From assembly GCF_018100795.1 (NCBI RefSeq), contig NZ_JAGJDY010000001.1, positions 1-64,000 of the forward strand: a stretch of DNA of 64,000 nt. The letters run 5' to 3'. The DNA comes from Alteromonas sp. MMG017. Lineage in GTDB: Bacteria; Pseudomonadota; Gammaproteobacteria; Enterobacterales; Alteromonadaceae. Positions 56,214-64,000 of the stretch are shown here, piece by piece. The notes below the pieces were generated by a model, which ran no database searches, was not told the DNA's origin, and saw nothing but the letters and a program-made list of their open reading frames with translations. Positions within the stretch are counted from its first letter, which is position 1. The number at the start of each line of letters is the position of its first letter. Made by a program: the position numbers and the translations under genes.

Positions 56214-56992
56214 TAATCACTGATACAAAATAAACGACAAGTATTAGCATAACTGCTATCTCGTAATTTATCAGGGGCAACCTGCATTAGCTCGCTAATT
56301 TGTTCACCAATATGAGGCAATAGCGCAGGCTCATTGTTACGTTTTCTTGGGCGTAAGGTTTTGGGGAATAAGTAAGGGGCATCCGTTTCTAAAATGATAC
56401 GGTCTAATGGAATGGTGGGTATGGCGTTACGAAGGGCTTCTCCGCGCTTTTCATCACATGCCCAGCCGGTAATACCAATATACAGCCCCATATCTAAATA
56501 GGTGTTTAGCTGCGTTGCATCACCCGTAAAACAGTGCGCAATACCGCCGTTAAGCGAAGGCAGCACCTTTTGCAGGCAAAACACTTGTTGTTCAAACGCA
56601 TCTCGCTCATGAAGATACACTGGCAAGTTCAATTCTACCGCCAACGCGAGTTGGGCTTCGAACACTTTGATTTGAACATCTGGAGGAGAAAAGTTGCGAT
56701 TAAAATCGAGCCCACACTCCCCTACAGCTACGACGCCAGCGTCATTAGTCATGCTTCTTAAACGAGCGTAGTCACTTTCAACCACATCTTTCGCGTTATG
56801 GGGGTGTATACCTAAGGTATAGCTACAAATTTGCGGAAACTGCTGATGAAGTGCAGCTGCCGCATCCCACTCATTAGGGTGAGTGGTAATAATACACAGC
56901 TTGGAAACACCGGCGTCCACTGCATTTGAAATAATTTCTTGAGGATCAAATCTGCGATCTAATAGATTAACGCCAGCATCAAACCAAGGCAT
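56213..56992 (-). CDS. tatD: TatD-family metal-dependent nuclease
   Basis: 259 residues. FDAGVNLLDRRFDP replaces the usual DxHxH opening but matches TatD proper, which starts FDIGVNL. Later: LGIHPHNAKDV, VAVGECGLDFNR, VYLHERDAFEQQ, HCFTGDATQLNTYL and ILETDAPYLFP, giving the metal ligands. It is a DNase/3'-5' exonuclease. It is not needed for Tat export, although it often lies next to tatABC, as here with one gene between. Confidence 0.94.
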   Translation of the reverse strand: MPWFDAGVNLLDRRFDPQEIISNAVDAGVSKLCIITTHPNEWDAAAALHQQFPQICSYTLGIHPHNAKDVVESDYARLRSMTNDAGVVAVGECGLDFNRNFSPPDVQIKVFEAQLALAVELNLPVYLHERDAFEQQVFCLQKVLPSLNGGIAHCFTGDATQLNTYLDMGLYIGITGWACDEKRGEALRNAIPTIPLDRIILETDAPYLFPKTLRPRKRNNEPALLPHIGEQISELMQVAPDKLRDSSYANTCRLFCISD

Positions 56993-56993
56993 A

Positions 56994-57527
56994 CTATTTT
57001 ACACGTTTCACTTTCATACGTTTGTTAATCCCTTCTTTTTTCAAATAGAAAGCACCCAACAAACCCCGCTCGATTATCACGGTTTCACCTTCTTTCACTT
57101 TCAACGTAGTATCTGTAGTTTGCTGCCACACCGAACCGTTATTGAAAGTTAAAACAAACTTGCCCCGTGCCGTTTTCGCAATCTTAGTTATCTTACCCGC
57201 AAATGTGTCGGCCAAGGTTTCAGTTTTGACTTTGTGCTCTAAACCAAACTGTTCGTCTTTAGGCGCAGGGGTTTGGCTTACCGGTGCTTCACGGCGGCGT
57301 TCAGAAGCCACGGCAGGCGTACTGTTAGGCATTGCAATGGGTATTCCTGCCTGCGTACCTGAGAGGCGATTTACTTGCTTTTCTACGCGGTCGTAACACA
57401 CTAAACGTTGAAGGCTATTTTTGGTTTCGCTACATTTGGCGAGCGCTTCGCCTACGGTTTCTGCCTGTGCTAAAAAGGCACTAGAAGAGAGCATACTTAC
57501 TAACAGTAATAATGCACGTTTGTTCAT
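56994..57527 (-). CDS. Secreted protein of unknown function
   Basis: 177 residues. A signal peptide ends near SAFLAQA (about 22). After it, ALAKCSETKNSLQRLVCYDRV has the paired Cys seen in many small periplasmic proteins. A Pro/Ser-rich linker (about 60-95) leads to a basic beta-rich domain (FAGKITKIAKTARGKFVLTFNNGSVWQQT) that looks like an SH3- or OB-like barrel. It lies between tatC and tatD in one direction with tight spacing. No family recognised. Confidence 0.75.
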   Translation of the reverse strand: MNKRALLLLVSMLSSSAFLAQAETVGEALAKCSETKNSLQRLVCYDRVEKQVNRLSGTQAGIPIAMPNSTPAVASERRREAPVSQTPAPKDEQFGLEHKVKTETLADTFAGKITKIAKTARGKFVLTFNNGSVWQQTTDTTLKVKEGETVIIERGLLGAFYLKKEGINKRMKVKRVK

Positions 57528-57553
57528 GGTAAATCCTTTGTTTTGCTTAATTG

Positions 57554-58309
57554 TTATTCGATTTCAGTGCCAGTTTCTTCGTCGCTATCTCGGCGGCCTT
57601 TACCCGCATACAAACTACCTACAACGACGCCTATTTCAAACAATATCCACATAGGAATGGCTAACAGTGTTTGAGAAATAATATCCGGCGGCGTAAGTAA
57701 CATGCCCACCACGAACGCACCAACGACCACATAGGGGCGTTTTGCTCGAAGTGATTTTGCGTCGGTTACCCCAGTCCAGCACAGTAAGATAATGGCAATG
57801 GGAATTTCAAATGAGACCCCAAAAGCAAAGAAGAGTTTCAATACAAAATTAAGATAACTAGAGATGTCAGTACTGACCGTAACACCTTCTGGTGCCACAC
57901 TATTAAAGAACGCAAACGCGATAGGAAATACCACAAAGTAGGCGAATGCCATGCCCGCATAGAACAACAAAGTACTTGAGAGTAAAAGCGGTGCAACGAG
58001 CTTTTTCTCGTTGCGATATAGCCCAGGCGCTACAAAGCCCCATACTTGATAAAGTACGTAAGGAATAGCGATAAAGAATGACAACACCAGCGTAAGTTTA
58101 AACGGTGCGAAAAAAGGTGAGGCAACATCGGTGGCAATCATGCTAGCGTTTTCTGGCATAGAATTAAGCAACGGCAACGCGAGCCATTGATAGAGATCTT
58201 GCGAAAAGTACGCCAAACACAAAAAGACCACCAGCACACTTAACAGTGCTTTTAGAATGCGGCTACGAAGCTCAATTAAATGAGATATTAAATTGTTTGC
58301 GTCAGACAT
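57554..58309 (-). CDS. tatC: Sec-independent translocase subunit TatC
   Basis: 251 residues with six helices. [19 protein letters not shown] at the start, then [30 protein letters not shown] and [19 protein letters not shown] are hallmark segments, with the conserved Glu and Pro. It recognises twin-arginine signals. tatB ends directly upstream with no gap, giving the order tatA-tatB-tatC. The C-terminal tail is charged. Confidence 0.97.
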   Translation of the reverse strand: MSDANNLISHLIELRSRILKALLSVLVVFLCLAYFSQDLYQWLALPLLNSMPENASMIATDVASPFFAPFKLTLVLSFFIAIPYVLYQVWGFVAPGLYRNEKKLVAPLLLSSTLLFYAGMAFAYFVVFPIAFAFFNSVAPEGVTVSTDISSYLNFVLKLFFAFGVSFEIPIAIILLCWTGVTDAKSLRAKRPYVVVGAFVVGMLLTPPDIISQTLLAIPMWILFEIGVVVGSLYAGKGRRDSDEETGTEIE

Positions 58310-58609
58310 TTACTGTTTTTTATATGGTTCCTGAACCGACTCAGCCGCTTTTTTAAGCTCATCAACACTTTGTTCAAGCTCTGGCGAGAGATCTTTCAAG
58401 CCTTGCTGCTCAGCTTTCTTCAGGTTTTCGTGTAATTCGTGCACGCGCAACTGATGCTCAACTTCTTGCTTAAAGCCCGTTGCTGTATTTCGCACACTTC
58501 GAATAGTGTTAATGGTGGACCGCATGGCACCTGGCAAACGTTCTGGACCTAGTATCAACAAGGCCATCACACCAATTACCAATAGCTCCCAAAAGCCAAT
58601 GTCAAACAT
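58310..58609 (-). CDS. tatB: Sec-independent translocase subunit TatB
   Basis: 99 residues. [30 protein letters not shown] is a clear TatB opening: one helix, the GPERLP hinge and an amphipathic helix, then a charged coil. TatB pairs with TatC to receive precursors. Its start overlaps the tatA stop by one base. Confidence 0.96.
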   Translation of the reverse strand: MFDIGFWELLVIGVMALLILGPERLPGAMRSTINTIRSVRNTATGFKQEVEHQLRVHELHENLKKAEQQGLKDLSPELEQSVDELKKAAESVQEPYKKQ

Positions 58610-58848
58610 CAGGATTTTTCTTTAACGTCGCTCTGCGTTTTAGTTGAAACAGTATCAGCGGTATCATTGTCTTCTACCTGCTTCTTCTGCTCGAAATCGG
58701 CATCTTGTTCGCTATCAGTTACTGCTTTTTTAAAGCCTTTGATTGCGCCACCTAAATCGGTGCCAATCCCTTTCAAACGTTTAGTGCCAAAAAGTAAAAC
58801 TACAATTACTAAGATAATAAGTAACTGCCAGATTCCAATACCGCCCAT
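58609..58848 (-). CDS. tatA: Sec-independent translocase subunit TatA
   Basis: 79 residues. [33 protein letters not shown] carries the membrane helix, the FGTKRL hinge and the amphipathic helix. The acidic tail is short. TatA forms the pore during export. It opens the tatABC operon, which continues towards tatD and hemB. Confidence 0.96.
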   Translation of the reverse strand: MGGIGIWQLLIILVIVVLLFGTKRLKGIGTDLGGAIKGFKKAVTDSEQDADFEQKKQVEDNDTADTVSTKTQSDVKEKS

Positions 58849-59027
58849 AAAAATAATCTCCGATACAACAGTTAGGATAGTATGCCACCCAAAGCGCTAG
58901 CTTTCACGTGAATATTTGCGTGGATGAATAATCGTTGACGTTTATTATCACAACACGCATCCTGATGGTAATTAATTGATACGGATATCATTTCACCGAG
59001 TAATCGATAGAGGGAGTTTGGGTTGTT

Positions 59028-59987
59028 ATGTTGTGTTTAGCTGTGTCGTTGTGTTTATTACTTACTAACCAAAGTGATAACCAGCCTATTCCTACCCGCG
59101 AGGTGGTGAATAATGCGCAAAACAATGTTGAATCTCATCAACCTATGCAATGGTTTGATGTGTGGCAACGCAGCTTCACCGACTCTATGGACTTTACCGT
59201 CAGTAAGTTCGATGGCTTGTTCTCCGATGGCTCACAAAGCAAAGAAAAGGCGAAAGCAGAAGGTCGAATTCAACTTAGCTGGGAGCCTAGAACCCGAGAT
59301 ATCGCAGAAACCGATCTTAGGTTTCGTATTCGTGTTTCACTCCCCCACCTCGAAAACCGTGTAGATTTACTTTTAAGTGATAATGAAGACGAAACCCAAA
59401 GTGACACCATAAAAGCGGCTCGTTCTCCTTCATTGGGAAGGCAAGACAATACGACCATTTCACTGCGATTTCGCCCCGACATAAACTCTCACTATTCATT
59501 TCGTATAGGTGCAGGCAGGCGTGACCAACTGTATGTAAAGGCTCGCTACCGCGATGCCTATGCGTTTAATTCCCATTGGGCCATGCTTTACGATACTGAA
59601 ATATATCAATACACACGGGATCAATTTGGCGCAGAGCTGGGCACCTCTATCCAGCATGTCAGTCGCAGCAATATTGTCACTCGGCTAAATAACCGCTTTT
59701 ATTTTCGTGACAATAGTAACGACTGGTTGTGGCGACATGAGTTACAACACTTGTACCCTATCAACAACAACAATGCCTTAGTTTACAGCCTTATGGTGGA
59801 AGGGTTAAACAAACCTACCTATCAAGTAGAAGAGGTATACACAGGGCTACGTTGGCGTAGTAACCCAATTAGAGAATGGCTTTATTTCGAGGTAGAACCA
59901 TTCGTACTCTGGCTTCGAAGTGAAGATTTCTCGCCGTCTTACGGTATGGCGCTGCGTTTAGAGGCCTACTACGGAAAAGGCGAGTAA
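59028..59987 (+). CDS. Unknown protein with outer-membrane-barrel character
   Basis: 319 residues. A signal peptide (about 1-15) is short and may lack a clear cleavage site. From about 75 on, Arg- and Tyr-rich strands alternate (IQLSWEPRTRDIAETDLRFRIRVSL, ISLRFRPDINSHYSFRIGAGRRD, WLYFEVEPFVLWLRS), as in an outer-membrane barrel, but the last residue is Glu and not Phe. RDIAETDLRFRIRVSLP and WRHELQHLYPINNNN are seen in uncharacterised marine proteins; I cannot name a family. It is divergent from tatA. Its stop lies in a terminator hairpin. Confidence 0.65.
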   Translation: MLCLAVSLCLLLTNQSDNQPIPTREVVNNAQNNVESHQPMQWFDVWQRSFTDSMDFTVSKFDGLFSDGSQSKEKAKAEGRIQLSWEPRTRDIAETDLRFRIRVSLPHLENRVDLLLSDNEDETQSDTIKAARSPSLGRQDNTTISLRFRPDINSHYSFRIGAGRRDQLYVKARYRDAYAFNSHWAMLYDTEIYQYTRDQFGAELGTSIQHVSRSNIVTRLNNRFYFRDNSNDWLWRHELQHLYPINNNNALVYSLMVEGLNKPTYQVEEVYTGLRWRSNPIREWLYFEVEPFVLWLRSEDFSPSYGMALRLEAYYGKGE

Positions 59988-60006
59988 CTCTGGTTACTCG
60001 CCTTTA
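59977..60006. terminator. Hairpin terminator overlapping a stop codon
   Basis: AAAGGCGAGTAAC (59977-59989) pairs with GTTACTCGCCTTT (59994-60006) around four bases. The TAA stop of the preceding gene is inside the left arm. The stem is flanked by three T on the plus strand and four on the minus strand, so it could serve both this gene and the convergent ilvH. Confidence 0.7.
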
Positions 60007-60041
60007 GTACATTATCAATAATCTTACTTAGTGATTGCCTG

Positions 60042-60539
60042 TTACGGGCGTAATGCGCGCTCGCCTCGCGCTAAACCACACACGCCAGTGCGCGATGATT
60101 CAATCACTTCAGCACATTGAGCCATGGTGGCCGCAAAAGCATCTAGTTTGTCTGTAGTACCCGTAATTTCAATGGTGTAATTATTCGCATGAACATCTAA
60201 AATGCGTCCACGGAAAATATCACTATTGCGCTTTACTTCAGCACGTACTGATTCAGTGCGAGTAGCCACTTTAATTAGCATCAACTCGCGCTCAATATGC
60301 GTGCCTTCAGTAAGGTCTACCACTTTAAGCACATCAATAAGCTTATTCACTTGCTTAGTAATCTGCTCAATCACTTTATCATCACCATGAGTAATGATGG
60401 TAAGACGCGACAAGCTACCATCGTCAGTAGGTGCTACACATAACGAGTCTACGTTGTAGCCGCGCTGTGAGAAAACACCCACAATACGTGATAACGCGCC
60501 AGGGGCGTTTTCCATTAATACTGAAATAATACGTTTCAT
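60042..60539 (-). CDS. ilvH: Acetolactate synthase small subunit
   Basis: 165 residues. An ACT domain opens the protein: ISVLMENAPGALSRIVGVFSQRGYNVDSLCV with the valine-binding Asn, then RELMLIKVATRTESVRAEV in the second domain. It regulates the large subunit by valine feedback. Its start overlaps the ilvI stop (TGATG). The NNYTIEITGTTDKLDAF segment is typical of IlvH. Together they form acetohydroxyacid synthase III. Confidence 0.97.
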   Translation of the reverse strand: MKRIISVLMENAPGALSRIVGVFSQRGYNVDSLCVAPTDDGSLSRLTIITHGDDKVIEQITKQVNKLIDVLKVVDLTEGTHIERELMLIKVATRTESVRAEVKRNSDIFRGRILDVHANNYTIEITGTTDKLDAFAATMAQCAEVIESSRTGVCGLARGERALRP

Positions 60540-62257
60540 CAGGTTCGCTCCGTCTTACTTAAGCGCATATCATCCATAGCGCCAAACTTAATTTGCATTG
60601 GATACACGTGCTCGTTTTGGTCTACCGCAATGTCCATAAACACGAGGCGATCTGTAAGACTGAAACATTTCTCCATAGCTGCATCTAATTCGTCTAATTT
60701 ATCTACTTTGATACCTACATGGCCATAAGACTCAGCAAGTTTCACGAAGTCTGGCATAGAGTCCATGTATGAATGCGAGTGACGACCTTTGTAAATCATA
60801 TCTTGCCACTGACGAACCATACCTAGCGCTCGGTTGTTCAAAGTAATGATTTTAATCGGCAGGTTGTACTGCAAACAGGTAGACAACTCTTGAATATTCA
60901 TTTGAATACTACCGTCACCCGTTACCACGACAGAAGTAGACTCAGGATGTGCAAACTGCACGCCCATAGCTGCCGGCAAACCAAAGCCCATGGTGCCTAA
61001 GCCTCCTGAGTTGATCCACTGGCGAGGCTTATCAAACGGGTAATACAAGGCCGCAAACATTTGATGCTGACCTACGTCAGAGCTAACATAAGCTTCACCG
61101 TTGGTGTGCTTATAAATAGACTGGATAACTTGCTGTGGCTTGATTACCGTATCGCCTTGCTCGTAGTTCAAACATTCACGAGAGCGCCATTGAGTAATTT
61201 GTTGCCACCAATCGGCTAGCTTTTCTTTTTGACCAGATAGGTCTTTATTAACAAGCTGTTCTAAAATTTGGTCGAGTACTTTATCGACTGAGCCAACCAC
61301 CGGAATATGTGCATTGATGGTTTTAGAGATAGACGCAGGGTCGATATCTACGTGAATAATATCGGCATGCGGGCAGAATTTATCTACGTTATTGGTAACG
61401 CGGTCATCAAAACGTGCCCCTAAGGCAATAATGCAATCGGCATTATGCATGGTTTTGTTTGCTTCAAGTGTGCCATGCATACCAAGCATACCTACGAACT
61501 GTTCATGTGTACCTGGCATGGCGCCTAAGCCCATAAGCGTACACGTTACCGGCGCATTTAACTTCTCAGCTAGTTCGATAACACGTGATGACGCTTCAGA
61601 CGTAACTGCACCGCCACCAACGTAAAGTACTGGACGTTCGGCTTTCATCAATGAAGCGACTGCTTTTTTGATTTGCTTAGTATGCCCTCGCTCGGTTGGG
61701 TTATACGAACGCATTGTCACGTCAGTTGGGAACACATAAGGGTGATCTTCAGCAACATTTACAATGTCTTTCGGTAAATCGACTACCACTGGACCTGGTC
61801 GGCCCGTGTTTGCAATGTAATAGGCTTTTGCAATCGCTTCTGGAATATCTACTGCACGCTTAACTAAGAAGCTGTGTTTTACGATTGGGCGAGAACACCC
61901 TACCATGTCGGTTTCTTGGAAAGCGTCTTCACCGATATGCTTTGAAGGAACTTGGCCTGACAACACAACCATCGGAATTGAATCCATATAAGCCGTAGCA
62001 ATACCGGTAATGGTATTAGTTGCGCCTGGGCCTGAGGTGACGAGGACTGTGCCGGTTTTGCCAGTTGAACGTGCATAACCATCCGCCATATGAGCGGCTG
62101 CCTGTTCATGACGTACGAGGACATGTTCGACATCTTCTTGCGCATATAAAGCGTCATAAATGTCTAGTACGGCACCACCTGGGTAGCCGAACACATGTGT
62201 TACTCCTACATCTTTTAGCGCTTCTACCACCATGGCAGCGCCCGACATCATTTTCAC
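60539..62257 (-). CDS. ilvI: Acetolactate synthase large subunit
   Basis: 572 residues. The start is GTG at 62257, with AGGAG eight bases upstream; [17 protein letters not shown] aligns with the IlvI N-terminus. [14 protein letters not shown] and [19 protein letters not shown] (with the catalytic Glu) and [14 protein letters not shown] (thiamine-diphosphate motif) are all present. It forms acetolactate or acetohydroxybutyrate for valine, leucine and isoleucine. No leader peptide rich in branched-chain codons is seen upstream, so attenuation of the ilvB kind is unlikely. Confidence 0.97.
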   Translation of the reverse strand: MKMMSGAAMVVEALKDVGVTHVFGYPGGAVLDIYDALYAQEDVEHVLVRHEQAAAHMADGYARSTGKTGTVLVTSGPGATNTITGIATAYMDSIPMVVLSGQVPSKHIGEDAFQETDMVGCSRPIVKHSFLVKRAVDIPEAIAKAYYIANTGRPGPVVVDLPKDIVNVAEDHPYVFPTDVTMRSYNPTERGHTKQIKKAVASLMKAERPVLYVGGGAVTSEASSRVIELAEKLNAPVTCTLMGLGAMPGTHEQFVGMLGMHGTLEANKTMHNADCIIALGARFDDRVTNNVDKFCPHADIIHVDIDPASISKTINAHIPVVGSVDKVLDQILEQLVNKDLSGQKEKLADWWQQITQWRSRECLNYEQGDTVIKPQQVIQSIYKHTNGEAYVSSDVGQHQMFAALYYPFDKPRQWINSGGLGTMGFGLPAAMGVQFAHPESTSVVVTGDGSIQMNIQELSTCLQYNLPIKIITLNNRALGMVRQWQDMIYKGRHSHSYMDSMPDFVKLAESYGHVGIKVDKLDELDAAMEKCFSLTDRLVFMDIAVDQNEHVYPMQIKFGAMDDMRLSKTERT

Positions 62258-62459
62258 AGTACTATCTCCTGTATCGGTTTGGTGTATTGTCAGCGAATGT
62301 TGACGATGAGCGGACTATAACGAAGGACGTAGGAAGATAAAACAGCAAACCGCACAAAAGTGAGATATATATCCCAATATTCAAGATAAATAGGATAAAT
62401 CTTTCGTTATGATGAAATTAATGGCGATTATTAGGATGAATTTCACAAGAAATTAACAA

Positions 62460-62840
62460 CTAATCGTCATCAATGTCTATTTCAAGGTCGTTGTTATCAT
62501 CTATTCCCATATTATCGTCTGCATCTTCTGTTACAGCACGCTTAGAACCATAAATACTGGCCGCTTTTGGCCGGTTGATTCGGGTTTGATATTTGACCCA
62601 CGCTTTAGCTTGAGGTGTTTGCGGCTCACATTGCCCCAGTGCAGCATAGAGATAATTTATTTCAATGTCTGAACTAGGTTCAATCTTGCCATCGACTAAG
62701 GCTGCAAACAAACTACCATGGGCTTGCAATAACTTGCTTTCAGAAATTGAAAAATCACCGGAGCGTGCAAAACCATAAGGGTAATGCTTTTTATCAGCAA
62801 ACGGGCGGTTGATCAGTTTCTCTCTGGATAACGTTGTCAT
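62460..62840 (-). CDS. maoP: MaoP/YifE-like macrodomain Ori protein (DUF413)
   Basis: 126 residues from the ATG at 62840; AGGGGG lies just upstream. LINRPFADKKHYPYGFARSGDFSISESKLLQAHG and KAWVKYQTRINRPKAA match E. coli MaoP/YifE (FDNKHYPRGFSRHGDFTI ... KYMTRIKRPK). The C-terminus is longer and very acidic (DDNNDLEIDIDDD). In E. coli it maintains the Ori macrodomain with the maoS site. It may have the same role; the acidic tail is an addition. Confidence 0.88.
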   Translation of the reverse strand: MTTLSREKLINRPFADKKHYPYGFARSGDFSISESKLLQAHGSLFAALVDGKIEPSSDIEINYLYAALGQCEPQTPQAKAWVKYQTRINRPKAASIYGSKRAVTEDADDNMGIDDNNDLEIDIDDD

Positions 62841-63090
62841 ATGACCCCCTATCTCAGCCTTTATAGCTATTATCATACTCCGCATCGTGCGCCGATGAGG
62901 AACCATTAACCGCGCGACTGTGCCGCTTGGCTCATTACACTGATAATTAGATAGTTGGAATCAACAATGCTGTCAAACAGAAAAACGTGCTAAGAGAAAA
63001 CTTAATAAAACTGTAAAATACATAGAGAGAACAGGTGCGCTGCATAAGCAACGCACACAGGGTAATCGGCCTATTTTTGAGATACAGGTA

Positions 63091-63585
63091 TTACTTCCTG
63101 CTTTTCGGAACCCAAGCCCAAACCATTTCACACAGAACCGGTTCAATACCTTGGGCATCTGTTACCTTAACGGCTACCGTCACCTCACCTTTTTCTTGAG
63201 TTTGCATCAACGCTATTTGTTCATCTGTAAGGTGCGCCACTGCATGCATATCACCTTGCGCGCGCTTCACATATTTGAAATTCATTTCTTTGATAAGCGG
63301 TAATTTGTCACCAGGTAGGTTAACACCAACAACAAAGCCTGTAGAAGACTCGGCTAATAGCGCCATTGCCGCAGCATGCACGCTCCCAATATGGTTTTGC
63401 GCCTTCTTATAATTTTTCTGGCGGAAAGTCACTGACTTCAAATCGGTTTCCAGAATATCGATGCTGACCGTACCCGTTAGTTTCACTTTGTACCGGAACA
63501 TCCACGTCAGCATACGCTGGCGTAGCCATGTTGGATAGGTATTGGCTTTTTTCGCAAAGCTGCGCAGTGGGTTTGGTACGGACAT
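63091..63585 (-). CDS. DUF4442 hotdog-fold protein
   Basis: 164 residues from the ATG at 63585, preceded by AGAGAG. VTFRQKNYKKAQNHIGSVHAAAMALLAE at about 57-84 is the central helix of a hotdog fold with the HIGSVHA thioesterase-like motif, and KEMNFKYVKRAQGDMHAVA follows. The DUF4442 family is related to PaaI-like acyl-CoA thioesterases; the substrate is unknown. It stands upstream of maoP on the same strand, with about 250 bases between. Confidence 0.85.
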   Translation of the reverse strand: MSVPNPLRSFAKKANTYPTWLRQRMLTWMFRYKVKLTGTVSIDILETDLKSVTFRQKNYKKAQNHIGSVHAAAMALLAESSTGFVVGVNLPGDKLPLIKEMNFKYVKRAQGDMHAVAHLTDEQIALMQTQEKGEVTVAVKVTDAQGIEPVLCEMVWAWVPKSRK

Positions 63586-63660
63586 GATCTTCTCTCTGAA
63601 ATACTTTCTTCTGGTTAGACCAGTGAGGTTATGCTCCCACCGCAAAGGATGCAAGTAATT

Positions 63661-64000
63661 TTAACAATGGCCTAACAATTTTTGTAGCGACGCGGTGTGG
63701 TTGCCATACTGCTTCCAGCGCCCAATCGAACGAGTATTGATTGCTTCGCGCACTTGTACTTTACTCGCTGTCGAAACTGGCAGTGTATTTCGCTCTACAT
63801 GTAGACACTGCTCTTCCCAGGGTAAATGACAAAACGAAAGTAATTTGGGGACTTCTTCAGTAGGGTTAATCGCCAATGCTTCGTACGATTGAATATGCAC
63901 GTTGTCAGGAAATTTCTGCGCCCATGCTTCCATTACCTTTTTAAATCGCAGGTAGAAACGCCCGACAACATTTAAATCATAAGCATACGCGTAGTATGGG
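63661..64000 (-). CDS. Sulfotransferase family protein, C-terminal part (cut by window edge)
   Basis: At least 112 codons, open to the window edge. Reading from the edge: YYAYAYDLNVVGRFYLRFKK, then NVHIQSYEALAINPTEEVPKLLSFCHLPWEEQCL, TASKVQVREAINTRSIGRWKQY. These match the C-terminal part of TPR-associated sulfotransferases, with the QVREAI..RSIGRW PAPS-binding segment. The 5' end lies beyond 64000. Target unknown. Confidence 0.85.
   Translation of the reverse strand, partial: PYYAYAYDLNVVGRFYLRFKKVMEAWAQKFPDNVHIQSYEALAINPTEEVPKLLSFCHLPWEEQCLHVERNTLPVSTASKVQVREAINTRSIGRWKQYGNHTASLQKLLGHC

Noticed and set aside
62258..62459. Search for an attenuator leader upstream of ilvI
   Set aside because: No short frame rich in Leu, Val or Ile codons and no terminator/antiterminator pair was found.

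Overview
The window looks like a chromosomal segment of a marine gammaproteobacterium of the Alteromonadaceae, probably Alteromonas or a close relative. This rests on the housekeeping gene order trxA / rho / rhlB-gppA next to hemB, tatD and tatABC, on purA with a DUF2065 gene, on purEK and ilvIH, and on the abundance of porins, a methyl-accepting chemotaxis protein, a TPR-type sulfotransferase and Na+ antiporters. No taxonomic search was possible.

Positions 1-5.8 kb are accessory DNA. A partial IS110-family transposase at the left edge is followed by short plus-strand genes. Several of these (an acetyltransferase, a higBA toxin-antitoxin pair, a second broken higBA, a small lipoprotein, a small membrane protein) are separated by attC-like integron recombination sites. 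This looks like part of a cassette array whose integrase lies outside the window. Beyond it come an overlapping trio (membrane acyltransferase-like protein, unknown protein, zinc-ribbon membrane protein), another lipoprotein and another acetyltransferase, without clear attC sites.

Positions 5.9-18 kb hold singletons: a 2-oxoglutarate oxygenase, an FMN reductase, an RRM protein, a divergent Nramp-like transporter, two outer-membrane porins, a chemotaxis receptor, a periplasmic binding protein and a YitT-family protein.

Positions 18-32 kb form the most coherent metabolic region. It contains alr (divergent), then murQ, a NamZ-type exo-N-acetylmuramidase and a large FAD/Fe-S D-lactate dehydrogenase in one overlapping operon, then mscS and a secreted two-domain NagZ-like glycosidase on the other strand, then an NhaC-type antiporter, gamma-glutamyltransferase and a PepSY protein. 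Exported NagZ- and NamZ-type enzymes would release GlcNAc and MurNAc from peptidoglycan. MurQ would split MurNAc-6-phosphate into GlcNAc-6-phosphate and D-lactate, and the adjacent dehydrogenase would oxidise the D-lactate.

Positions 32-64 kb are mostly core genes: an aldehyde dehydrogenase, purA, a CnoX-like thioredoxin/TPR protein, a PQQ-type sugar dehydrogenase, dps, a copper chaperone, tRNA-Thr(TGT), purEK, nhaA, a hybrid histidine kinase, an M20 amidohydrolase, rho, trxA, rhlB-gppA, hemB, a GGEEF diguanylate cyclase, tatD, tatABC, an unknown barrel-like protein, ilvIH, maoP, a hotdog-fold protein and a partial sulfotransferase. Strong intrinsic terminators follow purA, rho, trxA, gppA and yitT. 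Several gene ends overlap tail to tail.
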